Shown here: positions 36,203 to 45,769 of the stretch, one piece after another
How the letters are laid out: each line of letters starts with the position of its first letter
How positions within the stretch are numbered: position 1 is the stretch's first letter
Assembly: GCF_025457605.1 (NCBI RefSeq)
Contig: NZ_JAMZFY010000004.1
Span: 37,937-101,936, forward strand
Reading direction: 5' to 3'
DNA from: Haloarcula laminariae
Lineage (GTDB): Archaea; Halobacteriota; Halobacteria; Halobacteriales; Haloarculaceae
DNA length: 64,000 nt
The notes under the pieces: generated by a model
What the model was told of the DNA's origin: nothing
The model's input: only the letters and a program-made list of their open reading frames with translations
The model's database searches: none
Translations under genes and position numbers: made by a program

Positions 36203-37009
36203 TTACTGCTGATGACGGTTGATCTCATCGCGAACGATGGCCCTGATTTCCTGCTCCGGGAGGCTTGTGTCATCGGGAATAGCCGGTTCCTCGAGTGGTT
36301 CAAGTTCCTGAGCGGCAGCTTGGAGTCGTTCATCTTCAGCTTCGGCGTAGAAATAGAGGTCAAGTCGGTCGTCGTAGAGGGCTCGCAGCGTTGACTCGGC
36401 AACAGGTGTTCCGTCAGCTGCTTCAGCGTAGGTGTAGCCGTGTTCGACGCGTTCGAGTGCACGTCGAATAGTCAGGAACTCGTCAGCGTTGACCTGGAGA
36501 TAGCCGTCTTCGACATCGAACCCAGCTGGCGGCCGTCCAATCCATCGGCCGGCCTCTTTCGCAGCGTCAATACCTGATTGAATCCGGCGGAGCTTCTGTT
36601 TGTGCTCAACCCGGGCGAGGTCGCCCATCACACCGGCGATAAGCTGACTCACCGCTCTGTCGACGAGGTCATCCTCAAGGCTGATTTCGAGTCCGACTTC
36701 TAAATCTTGGATGCCCGTTTCGTGACTGAGACAGAACTCGAGGAACTCGTGGATTTCGCCGGCGCCGAGTCGAGAAAGACGTGAGAGTTCGTGGACAACG
36801 ACGACGTCCAAGGCCCCGTCTTTGATATCTACACGGAGTCGCTGGTATTCTTCACCACGCTCAGTTTCAGTCCCGCTGATGATATCAACGTAGGTGTGAA
36901 TCTCTGGCTCGTCGTACGTGCTTTTGGCGAACTCTCGAAGTTCGTCGAGCTGTCGTTGCGGGTCTTGTTCTGTCGTTGAGACACGGGCGTAGATGCCAAT
37001 CTCGGGCAT
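36203..37009 (-). CDS. Serine recombinase (resolvase family)
   Basis: The 268-residue protein has the N-terminal resolvase fold: GIYARVSTTEQDPQRQLDEL with the nucleophilic serine, VVVHELSRLSRLGAGE, and a central helix, SQLIAGVMGDLARVEHKQK. A basic linker, GRWIGRPPAGFDVEDG, leads to a short helical region and a small C-terminal segment. It would catalyse site-specific recombination in a mobile element; the target site is unknown. It is divergent from the defence operon, with 199 bases between starts. Its twin-like counterpart is at 60105-60770, which is shorter at the C-terminus. Confidence 0.88.
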   Translation of the reverse strand: MPEIGIYARVSTTEQDPQRQLDELREFAKSTYDEPEIHTYVDIISGTETERGEEYQRLRVDIKDGALDVVVVHELSRLSRLGAGEIHEFLEFCLSHETGIQDLEVGLEISLEDDLVDRAVSQLIAGVMGDLARVEHKQKLRRIQSGIDAAKEAGRWIGRPPAGFDVEDGYLQVNADEFLTIRRALERVEHGYTYAEAADGTPVAESTLRALYDDRLDLYFYAEAEDERLQAAAQELEPLEEPAIPDDTSLPEQEIRAIVRDEINRHQQ

Positions 37010-37171
37010 ACTTCTTGCGGCCGCAACCGAGTGTATAAGTTATCCACCTTTTGCGGGGTCCGTAGAAAGGATTTCCTTTCTGTAGACGTTGTGGAAACGT
37101 GCCTTGATATACTGACTTTCCTAATGACGGATGGCTTTCTTGTCTCTAAATTTAAATTAGTCTAAGTAAAG

Positions 37172-37180
37172 ACTATATCA
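37172..37180 (+). promoter_or_regulatory. TATA-like box of the defence operon
   Basis: ACTATATCA, preceded by the BRE-like GTAAAG, is centred about 33 bases before the ATG at 37209. It implies a short leader. A second AT-rich TTTAAATTAG lies at 37151-37160. Confidence 0.45.
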
Positions 37181-37208
37181 TAACACTCTGTTTGGTCAAG
37201 CATCCCGA

Positions 37209-37400
37209 ATGACTCGAAAGACTATTGCCCGAAACTCAGGCAACTCCGGGCGGGTTAATGTCTCTGGCTCTGAACTGAAAAAACTCGAAGTCGGTATCGG
37301 CGACGATGTCGATGTCGACGTTGCCGATACGAAGGAAGTCGCTCACGCTATCATCGACAGCAAGGACACGGATCGGTTCCTCATTGTCACTCCACTATAA
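37209..37400 (+). CDS. AbrB/SpoVT-like small protein
   Basis: The 63-residue product contains RKTIARNSGNSGRVNVSGSE followed by LKKLEVGIGDDVDVDVADT, the R-x2-GNSGRV...LKKLG-x-xGDDV pattern of swapped-hairpin AbrB DNA-binding domains. The rest is short and beta-like. It is the first gene of the operon, and its stop lies three bases before the methylase gene start. By analogy with antitoxins it could be a repressor of the operon or a partner of the nuclease. Its DNA-binding role is inferred from the motif. Confidence 0.65.
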   Translation: MTRKTIARNSGNSGRVNVSGSELKKLEVGIGDDVDVDVADTKEVAHAIIDSKDTDRFLIVTPL

Positions 37401-37403
37401 CGC

Positions 37404-40400
37404 ATGCAAACGGCACTCACCTACCGGACGAATCGCGACCTGTTCTCGAATTATTACCTAGACGAGCACCTCCCTGAGACCGAGGCGTGGGACGAGCTTA
37501 GCGACGACGAACTCCGTGAAGCGAAAGCGGACATTATGGATCTGTGGGAGCGGGAGAAGGGAACTGCTCCCAAGCGCAACGAGTCCCAGCTCGAGGAGAA
37601 GTTCATCCGGCCGATGTTCCGGAAACTGGGTATCCCCTTCGAGGTTGAGGAGAGCACCAGCCGGACCCAACGTCGGCCCGACTACGGCTTCTTCGAATCC
37701 GCGGACGCCGCACGCGGTGCGTTCGAGCGCCGCGAGGAAGGTGGCGATTTCTACAAGGACGCCGTCGCCGTCGCGGACGCCAAGCGCTGGGGTCGTCCAC
37801 TCGACACCCGTGGGAGTGGAGAACACGAGCGGGACTTCGAGAACCCGAGCTACCAGATTCACGTCTACCTGCAGGAGACGCCGGCGCGGTGGGCCGTCCT
37901 CACCGACGGGAAGAAATGGCGGCTCTATTACGGCCCGACGAGCCATCGCCTCGACTCCTACTACGAGATCGACCTGCCGACCGTTCTCGAAAAGGGGGAT
38001 CTTGAGGACTTCAAATACTTCTACCTCTTCTTCAGGCACAGCGCATTCCTGGAGGATTCCAGCGGCGAGTGCTTCTTGGACGAAATCTACGACGAGTCCA
38101 ACGTCTTCGCCCAGGAGTTGGGGGAAGATCTCCAGGATAACATCTACGAGGCGATCAAGGTCCTCTCCGAGGGGTTCATGCAATACCCGGACAACGACCT
38201 CTCCGAGGACGACCTCGACCTCATTCACGACAGTTCGCTCATCTACCTCTACCGGCTCATATTCGTGCTCTACGCCGAGAGTGAGGGTCGTGACCTGCTG
38301 GACACGAACAACGAGATCTACGAGGAATCCTACAGTCTGAATACACTCAAGCAGGAAGTGGCGGAGGAATTAGACAGTCCGAATCCGAAGTATCGCGACT
38401 GGCAAGACAACCTCTGGGACCGACTGGACGAGCTGTTCAAACTCATCGACCAGGGGAGCAAGTCACGCGGTATCCCGGAGGAAGACCTCTACATCCCGGC
38501 GTACAACGGCGGGCTGTTCAGAACTGATCCGGACGAGGACGACAGCGTCGAAGCCCGGTTCCTCGCGAATCATCAGGTGGGCGACGCCTACCTCGCTGAA
38601 GTCATCGAACTGCTGGCCCGGAGTCAGAACGGCAACGGCGGTGGGAAGATCTTCGTCGACTACTCATCGCTGGACGTCCGCCATCTTGGAAGCATCTACG
38701 AGGGGCTTCTCGAGTATCAGCTCGACGTCGCCGATGAACCGCTCGCACTGGAAGATGGTGAGTACGTCCCCGCCGGTGAGGGTGACGAGGTGATCGTCGA
38801 GGAGGGTGAAGTCCACCTGACGACTGGGTCTGGCGAACGCAAAGCCACGGGCTCGTACTACACACCGGAGTACGTCGTTGAGTATATCGTCGAGGAGACG
38901 CTGGAACCGCTCGTCACGGACATCCGGAACGATCTTATGGCACAAAGTGCCCGGGGTGAGCGTGGCTTTGCAGCGGAATTCGCAGATCGGATATTCGATC
39001 TGAAGATTCTTGACCCAGCAATGGGGAGTGGTCACTTCCTCACGAGCGCAATCGACTACCTTGCTCGAGAGATCATCGACGCCCAAGAAAAGCAGGCCGC
39101 CCAGCAGGGCATTGAGACCGTCGACGAAGAGCACGACATCAACTGGGCCCGTCGGCAGGTCGCCCAGCGCTGTATCTATGGCGTCGATCTGAACCCGCTG
39201 GCTGTCGAGCTCGCGAAGGTATCCCTCTGGCTTCGGACGCTCGCGGCTGAACAGCCTCTAGCGTTCCTGGATCACCACCTGAAGACGGGGAACTCGCTGG
39301 TCGGCAGCGACATCGAGGAAATCGAGGAATTGGAATCTGATGCCGGCGGTGGCGGACAGAACGCGACACTCGCCGACTTCGGTGTGGCCCGGAAGGGGAC
39401 CATCGAACAGCTAATGCGGATCTATCAGGACTTCATCGCCATCGAGAACCAGGAACTCGCTGACGTCAAGGAGATGGAGGCCAAGTACGACGAGTTCGAG
39501 CGGAACAAGCTTCGGCAGCGACTTGAGGCGATGACAAATGTGCATACTGCCGAGGACTTTGGATTAGATAATCTCCCGTCTGACGCTTACAAGCGGATGG
39601 CAGCCGCTCTTGAAGATGACGAGGAGTGGAGTGGGATCCAGGACATGCAATGGTTCAAAGATGCGCAAAAGTGGGCTAGTGCTGATGAGTACTTCCATTG
39701 GAAACTAGAGTTCCCAGAAGTCTATTACACTACTAACGGACAGAATAGGGAATCTCCGGGATTTGATGCGGTCATCGGTAATCCACCGTATGTTCGCCAA
39801 GAGTTGATTACTAGCTTCAAAGACTATCTGCAGAAGGAGTTCTCCGTCTACCATGGCCGGGCTGACATCTATGCATATTTCGTTGAACAGGCAACCGAAC
39901 TTGTCCGCAATCAAGGGCGTCTCTCCTATATCCTGTCACATAAATTTACAAAAGTCAAATCTGGGAAGGGACTGAGAAAATTAGTCGCTGATCATCAAAT
40001 TGAGGAGTTTATTGATTTCCAGGACCTCCCTGTATTCGGTCCGGATGTTAGTACCTATCCTGCGATTATGATCCTATCAAAAAACCCCGCTTCAAACCCT
40101 TTCAAATATGCTCAAATAGACGATTTAGATTTCAATTCACTTCCAGATCGAGTCGAACGGGTCAAAAAAGAAGTGGACCAATCCTATTTCTCGGATGATG
40201 AATGGACTTTCCTTGGTCAAAAAGAAAGGGAACTGAAGGAGAGAGTCTCGAAAATTGGGGAGCCAGTCATTGACGCAATAGGTGACCCTCTAGTTGGTGT
40301 GAAATCCGGATTAAATGACGTTCTCATTGTTGACGAGGAGAAGATAATTGAACTCTTCGGGAGCACGGAAAATACTGAACTCTTCCGCCCAATCATCTTC

Positions 40401-41585
40401 GGAAAGGAAATCAAGCGATTCAGACCTCCAAAACCGAACAGCTATATCATGTACCCCTATGTTCGGACTGAGGAGGGGGTGAAAGTCGCAGATTTAGATA
40501 ATTATGAGGTGACCTCAAACTACCTTGAGCAGTCCAAAGAGAATCTAGTTGACCGGGCGATTATTGAAGACAAATACCCGAAGGGGGAGATGGAATGGTA
40601 TGAGCTACAGCAGGTGAACAAAAATGTTGAGCCTTCTAAAGAGAAAATCGTCTATCCTGATATATCCCGTAGAGCACACTATACGATTGATTCTAGTGGT
40701 AGCGTCGTAACTACAACTGGTTTTATACTCCAATCCTCGGACCGGTACTATCTGGGTTTACTCAATTCTGCCTTGTTGGAGTGGATCCTAGCTGTTGAAT
40801 GTGCTAAAGCCCGAGGCGGATACCTTCGTCCTAAAGCCCAGTATGTGGGGAGTCTGCCAATTAAGGACATTAGCCCCGATGAGAGAATATATGATTCAAA
40901 TGGGACGAGTGATAAAGAAATAGCTGGTCAAATCGAAGAACTCGCACAGGAATTACTGGAGCTAAATGACGAATTCGAGAGCTTGAATCTTGATCTTCTT
41001 GATTATATTGGTGGATATGAAGATGGCGATACATTAGGTGATATTTATCTTCCAGCCGAAGGGGTCTCAGATTCAATTCTAACGGACACTACTGATGAGA
41101 GAGACAGTCTAAGACTAGGAGATATTGAACTAAGGGAGAGTGATGACACCATCGCACTTCTAGCTTCAGCGCGGTACAAGCCTGAGGAGCCAGAAGAATT
41201 TGAAACCGATCAATGGGGATACACGGAGACTGATCTGATGCCTGCAATGAAATTCACAAACCTGTCCGAAATAGATCGTGTTTTACTCAGTGAATTCATG
41301 CCCATTGCAGTAGAAGAGGCTGGGGGCTTCGCAGACTTCAGAGAAACCGCTACCTCAACGAACTCACTGATAGATAGATTAGCAAACTTGACACTTCCGG
41401 GTGTCGAGAGTTGTCGACAAGGGTTAGAGCGATTTACCGATGTGAAATCAAGGTCAGAGGAGATTCAAGAGCGGACTCAAGAAGCAGAAAAACAGATAGA
41501 TGACCTCGTTTTCACACTTTACGATATATCCGATGAAGAGAGAGTTCTTATCGAAGATGCACTAACTGATTTGATTGAGGAATGA
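37404..41585 (+). CDS. Nuclease-methyltransferase of a type IIG-like defence system
   Basis: The 1393-residue protein combines an N-terminal PD-(D/E)xK-like nuclease region (PD at 92-93, D125-x-K127 in VAVADAKRW) with a gamma-type N6-adenine methylase. The methylase has motif X at about 482 (ATGSYYTPEYVVEYI), motif I at 537-545 (DPAMGSGHF) and motif IV NPPY near 790. A large C-terminal specificity region follows. From about residue 705 (nucleotide 39530) the DNA becomes clearly AT-richer than the first half and than the helicase gene, suggesting an exchanged specificity half. It overlaps the helicase gene by ATGA. With the helicase next door it probably acts as a restriction-type complex rather than a lone IIG enzyme. 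Confidence 0.85.
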   Translation: MQTALTYRTNRDLFSNYYLDEHLPETEAWDELSDDELREAKADIMDLWEREKGTAPKRNESQLEEKFIRPMFRKLGIPFEVEESTSRTQRRPDYGFFESADAARGAFERREEGGDFYKDAVAVADAKRWGRPLDTRGSGEHERDFENPSYQIHVYLQETPARWAVLTDGKKWRLYYGPTSHRLDSYYEIDLPTVLEKGDLEDFKYFYLFFRHSAFLEDSSGECFLDEIYDESNVFAQELGEDLQDNIYEAIKVLSEGFMQYPDNDLSEDDLDLIHDSSLIYLYRLIFVLYAESEGRDLLDTNNEIYEESYSLNTLKQEVAEELDSPNPKYRDWQDNLWDRLDELFKLIDQGSKSRGIPEEDLYIPAYNGGLFRTDPDEDDSVEARFLANHQVGDAYLAEVIELLARSQNGNGGGKIFVDYSSLDVRHLGSIYEGLLEYQLDVADEPLALEDGEYVPAGEGDEVIVEEGEVHLTTGSGERKATGSYYTPEYVVEYIVEETLEPLVTDIRNDLMAQSARGERGFAAEFADRIFDLKILDPAMGSGHFLTSAIDYLAREIIDAQEKQAAQQGIETVDEEHDINWARRQVAQRCIYGVDLNPLAVELAKVSLWLRTLAAEQPLAFLDHHLKTGNSLVGSDIEEIEELESDAGGGGQNATLADFGVARKGTIEQLMRIYQDFIAIENQELADVKEMEAKYDEFERNKLRQRLEAMTNVHTAEDFGLDNLPSDAYKRMAAALEDDEEWSGIQDMQWFKDAQKWASADEYFHWKLEFPEVYYTTNGQNRESPGFDAVIGNPPYVRQELITSFKDYLQKEFSVYHGRADIYAYFVEQATELVRNQGRLSYILSHKFTKVKSGKGLRKLVADHQIEEFIDFQDLPVFGPDVSTYPAIMILSKNPASNPFKYAQIDDLDFNSLPDRVERVKKEVDQSYFSDDEWTFLGQKERELKERVSKIGEPVIDAIGDPLVGVKSGLNDVLIVDEEKIIELFGSTENTELFRPIIFGKEIKRFRPPKPNSYIMYPYVRTEEGVKVADLDNYEVTSNYLEQSKENLVDRAIIEDKYPKGEMEWYELQQVNKNVEPSKEKIVYPDISRRAHYTIDSSGSVVTTTGFILQSSDRYYLGLLNSALLEWILAVECAKARGGYLRPKAQYVGSLPIKDISPDERIYDSNGTSDKEIAGQIEELAQELLELNDEFESLNLDLLDYIGGYEDGDTLGDIYLPAEGVSDSILTDTTDERDSLRLGDIELRESDDTIALLASARYKPEEPEEFETDQWGYTETDLMPAMKFTNLSEIDRVLLSEFMPIAVEEAGGFADFRETATSTNSLIDRLANLTLPGVESCRQGLERFTDVKSRSEEIQERTQEAEKQIDDLVFTLYDISDEERVLIEDALTDLIEE

Positions 41586-44551
41586 CTAACTTCGAGGTCG
41601 GCGATGAAGTCAAGTTCGCCGGCGGGCGTGGAGAAATCACGAAAATCGAGGATCGTCCCAACGGCGGTCATCTCCTCCACGTCTACACCTCGGAGGGCCA
41701 GCTCCGCAAACTCCCTAGCGGCCTCCCTCACATCGAGAAACTCGATTCGCTTGTCGACCGCCTCGCGGCCGGCCAATCCGACGCCCCGATCCATTACGAC
41801 CTTCGAGAGCGGGCGATCCGGCTGGATCTCGCCTACAAGTACGACCGGTTCCTCTCGTTGACCAGCAACCGCATCGAGATCGAACCGTACCAGGTACAGG
41901 CCGCCTACGAGATCCTCAACTCCTATGACCACCGCTACCTCATCGGCGACGAGGTCGGCCTCGGGAAGACCATCGAAGCCGGCATCGTTATCGAAGAACT
42001 CATCGCACGTGACCGAGCCGACCGGGTGCTCATCGTCGCCCCGGCGCCGCTGACCGTCCAGTGGCAGGAGGAGATGCGCGAGAAGTTCGACCGCAACTTC
42101 GTCATCTACGACCGCGAGACGGTTCGTACACACCGGAAGTCCCACCCCAACCAGAATGTCTGGAAGCAAGAGGACCTCATCATCACCTCCATCGACTTCG
42201 CGAAGCAGACCACAGACGACCCCGAGTCGGACCGCGTCTCCGTCCTCGATGCCCTCCAGAATCTCGACGAGGAGTGGGACGTTGCGGTCTTCGACGAGGC
42301 CCATCACCTTACGGCCAGACGGTCGAGCGACGACTCAATCGAGCGGACACAGCGGTATCAGGTCGGTGAGGCCGTCGCCGACAACTCCGATGCGCTGCAG
42401 CTACTCACCGGGACCCCACACAAGGGGAAATCAGACCAGTTCTACTTCCTCGTGAGTCTGCTCGACCCGTATCGCTTCAGCCACGAGTCGCAGATCAGTC
42501 CCGAAGCGCTTGAGGACCTGATGATCCGGCGGCTGAAGGACGATATGTACGAGACTGACGGGACCCGAATGTTCCCCGAGAAGAACATCGAGGCACTCCC
42601 GGTCGAGATGACACGCGAGGAGCGGAAGCTGTACGACGACGTCACCGAGTACATCCGCGAATACTACAACCTTGCTCAGCAGGAGGAGAACCAGGCGGCA
42701 GGGTTCACGATGGTCATCTACCAGAAGCGGCTGGTCTCGAGTATCTACGCGATCCGGAAGTCCCTCGAAAACCGGATGCGGGCGATTCAGAACGACGCAG
42801 TTGCCGAAAACCTCCCCGATGAGGTTCAGGATCTTATTCCGCGGTATAGTACCGAACCCGAGACGCTCACCGACGCAGAACGTGCTCGGGTCGAGGAGGC
42901 GCTTGAAACGGTCACGATTACGCTCAATCAGTCGCAAGTCCAGCAGGAGCTGGACCGCGTGAAACAACTTTGGCAGCAGGCCAAGAACATCGAGACGGAC
43001 TCGAAGGCCCGATTGCTCCGGCAGTTCGTCGACCGCATTCTCTCAGAGGATCCCGACGAGAAAATCCTGATTTTTACCGAATACACGGACACGCTGGAGT
43101 ATCTACGTGACGAGGTCTTCGCTGACCACGACGTCGCCCAGGTGTACGGTGACCTCGAGCAGTCCCGTCGACGGGAAGAGATGAGCAAATTCGAGGAGGA
43201 GGCCAACCTGATGCTCGCCACCGACGCCGCCCAGGAGGGACTCAACCTCCAGTTCGCCCACATCATGGTGAACTACGACCTCCCGTGGAATCCCATCCGG
43301 ATCGACCAGCGGATGGGGCGGCTCCACCGCTACGGCCAGGAGCACACGGTCGAGATTCGGAATCTCTTCTTCGCCGATACCCGCGAGAGCGAGATCCTCA
43401 ACCTGCTCATCGAGAAGACGAACCAGATCGAGTCGGACCTCGGGATGCGCTCGGATGTCCTCGGTCGCGTCCTCGAGGATGTCGATCTGGACGAGACGAT
43501 CATGGCGGCCATCGCTGAAGGCGAGCCGACTGAACGTGTCGTCGCCGATATCGAGGCGACCATCGAGGAGAAACGCGAAGCGATTCAGACCGTCGAAAAC
43601 GAGTTCCTGATTCGCGACCGCTTCGACCTCTCTGGCGAGGACGACGAGATTCTCGACGTGATCGAACGCAGTCAACACGGCAAGGTGTCTGAGGACGATA
43701 TCGAGACGCTCGTGCGCGTGTTCTTCGACGAATTCGGCAGCTCTATCAAGGGTGTTCGACCCGGACCGGCCCGGATGGAAGGGGACGTGTTCCAGTTGGA
43801 TGTCCCTGAGGTCCTTAGTGGAAATCAGGTGGCACGACAGTACCCACGCGCCACGTTCACCAAGGATATCGCGATGGAGGAGGATGATGTTGAGTTCATC
43901 TCGCTTGACCATCCTCTCGTTGAGTCGCTCATCGAATTCTGCTTGGACAGCGACCGGATCCAGGGTAAAATTGCGACGAAGGTCGCTGCGACGGCGTCTC
44001 AAACCCCTGGAATCCTGTTCAATTACCGTCTTGGCTACGTCTCCGGTGCCGGGGATGTGGTGACCGAGAAGTTGGTTCGTCTCTTTGTTCGCCCGGATGG
44101 TAGTGTAACGACTGATGTTCCTGAGCTCTCGAAGACGACCGCTCCCAACGAGATCCCATCGTCTCACGAGGTTGATCGGCTCTCGAGTATGGCGGAGGAC
44201 CTCTACGAGGCGGCAGAGATGGAAGCATGGACGCACGTTGAGTCGTTCGCCGAGGAGGCCCGAACCGAACGAGAACGGGAGATCGAAATCAAACGCGAGC
44301 ACGCTGAGCGATACTTCGAAGAGCAAATCGAAGAATGGGAAGAGCGGTTAGAGCAGTACGAACAGCGGGCTGAGCAGGGTGCGGATATGTCCGCGCCGAT
44401 TGGGAACGCGAAGCAGAAGCTCGAAAGTCTGCGACGAGAGCGTGAAGAGGAGTTATCCCGGCTTGAGGAAGAGAAGCACGTTACTCCCCAAGAACCGCAA
44501 TTAGTAACAGCGGCGTACGTCGTCTCTCATACAGAGGCAAAGGACGAATGA
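41582..44551 (+). CDS. RapA/DrmD-like SNF2 helicase
   Basis: The 989-residue SNF2-family ATPase has Walker A GDEVGLGKT (122-130), Walker B/motif II DEAHH (238-242), and motif VI QRMGRLHRYGQ near 575-585. A small N-terminal beta domain (MTNFEVGDEVKFAGGRG) precedes the helicase core, and a long charged helical C-terminal region, EEWEERLEQYEQRAEQGAD, follows. The GDEVGLGKTIEAG form is typical of RapA and of DISARM DrmD proteins. It would translocate on DNA for the adjacent nuclease-methylase. It overlaps both neighbours by ATGA, so all three are translated as a unit. Confidence 0.88.
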   Translation: MTNFEVGDEVKFAGGRGEITKIEDRPNGGHLLHVYTSEGQLRKLPSGLPHIEKLDSLVDRLAAGQSDAPIHYDLRERAIRLDLAYKYDRFLSLTSNRIEIEPYQVQAAYEILNSYDHRYLIGDEVGLGKTIEAGIVIEELIARDRADRVLIVAPAPLTVQWQEEMREKFDRNFVIYDRETVRTHRKSHPNQNVWKQEDLIITSIDFAKQTTDDPESDRVSVLDALQNLDEEWDVAVFDEAHHLTARRSSDDSIERTQRYQVGEAVADNSDALQLLTGTPHKGKSDQFYFLVSLLDPYRFSHESQISPEALEDLMIRRLKDDMYETDGTRMFPEKNIEALPVEMTREERKLYDDVTEYIREYYNLAQQEENQAAGFTMVIYQKRLVSSIYAIRKSLENRMRAIQNDAVAENLPDEVQDLIPRYSTEPETLTDAERARVEEALETVTITLNQSQVQQELDRVKQLWQQAKNIETDSKARLLRQFVDRILSEDPDEKILIFTEYTDTLEYLRDEVFADHDVAQVYGDLEQSRRREEMSKFEEEANLMLATDAAQEGLNLQFAHIMVNYDLPWNPIRIDQRMGRLHRYGQEHTVEIRNLFFADTRESEILNLLIEKTNQIESDLGMRSDVLGRVLEDVDLDETIMAAIAEGEPTERVVADIEATIEEKREAIQTVENEFLIRDRFDLSGEDDEILDVIERSQHGKVSEDDIETLVRVFFDEFGSSIKGVRPGPARMEGDVFQLDVPEVLSGNQVARQYPRATFTKDIAMEEDDVEFISLDHPLVESLIEFCLDSDRIQGKIATKVAATASQTPGILFNYRLGYVSGAGDVVTEKLVRLFVRPDGSVTTDVPELSKTTAPNEIPSSHEVDRLSSMAEDLYEAAEMEAWTHVESFAEEARTEREREIEIKREHAERYFEEQIEEWEERLEQYEQRAEQGADMSAPIGNAKQKLESLRREREEELSRLEEEKHVTPQEPQLVTAAYVVSHTEAKDE

Positions 44552-45096
44552 TCTCTATTGCGAACGCTGTCGGGTCGGGAGATTTGGGTGTGGAACTCGA
44601 TGTCGCCGAGGTCGAGTCCGATTTGGACCTGCCGTACACCGAATACGACCCCTCGAACTACCATGGCCTTTACCTTCGGCTTGTTGATGGTGGTCCTCTC
44701 ATCACGGTTTATCGGAGTGGGAAATACATCATCAGTGGGTGCTCTACGTTCGAACAGTTGTACGAGACGAACGATGCGTTCCTCACGACACTATCCGAGT
44801 TGAACATCGTAGAGGCAGAGACTGAAACCGGATTCACGGTACAGAACGTCGTCTGTACGGCACAGCTGGACGACCCGGTCGATCTGAATACACTCTCTAT
44901 CGCGTTGGGCTTGGAATCTGTGGAATATGAGCCAGAACAGTTCCCCGGTCTCATCTATCGGCCCGCTGACCACCCGGCCGTTCTCTTGGTTTTTGCCAAC
45001 GGGAAAATAGTCATCACAGGGGCTTCTGACGTGGACCCTGCCGAGGATGCGTTCAGGCATCTTCAGGAACAGGTGACGGCCTACCTCGAACAGTAA
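44548..45096 (+). CDS. Divergent TATA-binding protein in the defence operon
   Basis: The 182-residue product is a two-repeat TBP. Repeat 1 spans about residues 12-88, repeat 2 about 97-178. Repeat 2 is canonical (YEPEQFPGLIYR, VFANGKIVITGA), with the kinking phenylalanines F132 and F149. In repeat 1 the matching positions are Y38 (NYHG) and Y55 (VYRSGK), so the two DNA-bending Phe residues are replaced by Tyr. It overlaps the helicase stop by ATGA. It could provide promoter binding for the operon, mimic host TBP, or supply minor-groove binding for the restriction complex. A plain plasmid TBP paralogue cannot be excluded. The end of the gene is followed by non-coding DNA. Confidence 0.85.
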   Translation: MISIANAVGSGDLGVELDVAEVESDLDLPYTEYDPSNYHGLYLRLVDGGPLITVYRSGKYIISGCSTFEQLYETNDAFLTTLSELNIVEAETETGFTVQNVVCTAQLDDPVDLNTLSIALGLESVEYEPEQFPGLIYRPADHPAVLLVFANGKIVITGASDVDPAEDAFRHLQEQVTAYLEQ

Positions 45097-45273
45097 TCCA
45101 AGCTATCTATTCGTGATTATCTCATGAGTCAGTGTCTGTCACTACCCGCACGACGGAGAAAGCGGTTCTGTGCAGCACTCGGTTACTGCTGACGGCAGAC
45201 TAGTACAGTTCAATCAGTTATCCCGCGGATTTGTTTTGCTAAAGACTTTCTCGGTCCGGCCAAAAATCCGGAT

Positions 45274-45459
45274 ATGGAATTTGACTTCCTGCCTTCAGTG
45301 GTCCCGCTCGTCGTAATTGTCGCCGTTGCGACAGTCGCGCTCACGTCCGTGATGACTCCCTCGACGGTCTTCATGATGGTCTTGCCCTCGATGATCGTCT
45401 TCTCAGTCATCGCGTTCTTTTTCGGGATGAAATACGGGGAGTTCAACGCCAGTCCGTAG
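45274..45459 (+). CDS. Small two-helix membrane protein
   Basis: The 61-residue product is MEFDFLPSVVPLVVIVAVAT then a second hydrophobic helix (VFMMVLPSMIVFSVIAFFFG) and a short polar end KYGEFNASP. Such short, highly hydrophobic proteins with acidic N-termini are common in haloarchaea; their function is unknown. It is on the + strand, and the opposite-strand frame over the same DNA is not credible. Confidence 0.65.
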   Translation: MEFDFLPSVVPLVVIVAVATVALTSVMTPSTVFMMVLPSMIVFSVIAFFFGMKYGEFNASP

Positions 45460-45619
45460 CGGTTTAGCTCGATAGCCAAGGCCAACGTTGCTCCCGTCCC
45501 GAATAGCGCGACATATGGCCGGTTGGGTTTGGAGTGTTCCTCTGGAAGCGCAAAACTCGGGAGTACACCAGCAAGCCACTACTTCAGCGGTGAGTTGGTG
45601 ACAATCGCAGTACTATGCT

Positions 45620-45769
45620 CTATAGTCGCTCATTCCGCTCTCGTGTTGCTTCTCCGATACCCGCGTTAGCTGAACAGGCGGGGCACGCGTGGACCAGTCC
45701 CTCCTCATCCCCAAAAACTCGCACGAACCGGTCCGAGACGTGTCCGCTGCAGGTACTGCATTCCGGCAT
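45620..45769 (-). CDS. 49-residue zinc-finger protein
   Basis: MPECSTCSGHVSDRFVRVFG and HACPACSANAG contain two C-x2-C pairs (residues 4-7 and 29-32), a compact zinc ribbon. The short length and composition match small haloarchaeal zinc-finger proteins. It is too short to be found by a length cut. Function unknown; it could bind nucleic acid or protein. Confidence 0.7.
   Translation of the reverse strand: MPECSTCSGHVSDRFVRVFGDEEGLVHACPACSANAGIGEATRERNERL

Noticed and set aside
43103..44326. 407-codon minus-strand frame opposite the helicase
   Set aside because: The helicase motifs are in the plus frame; this one has shadow composition.
37209..45096. Calling the operon DISARM or BREX
   Set aside because: DISARM needs drmA, drmB and drmC, and BREX needs brxC/pglZ and others; none is present. 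Only the helicase type and methylase fit in part.
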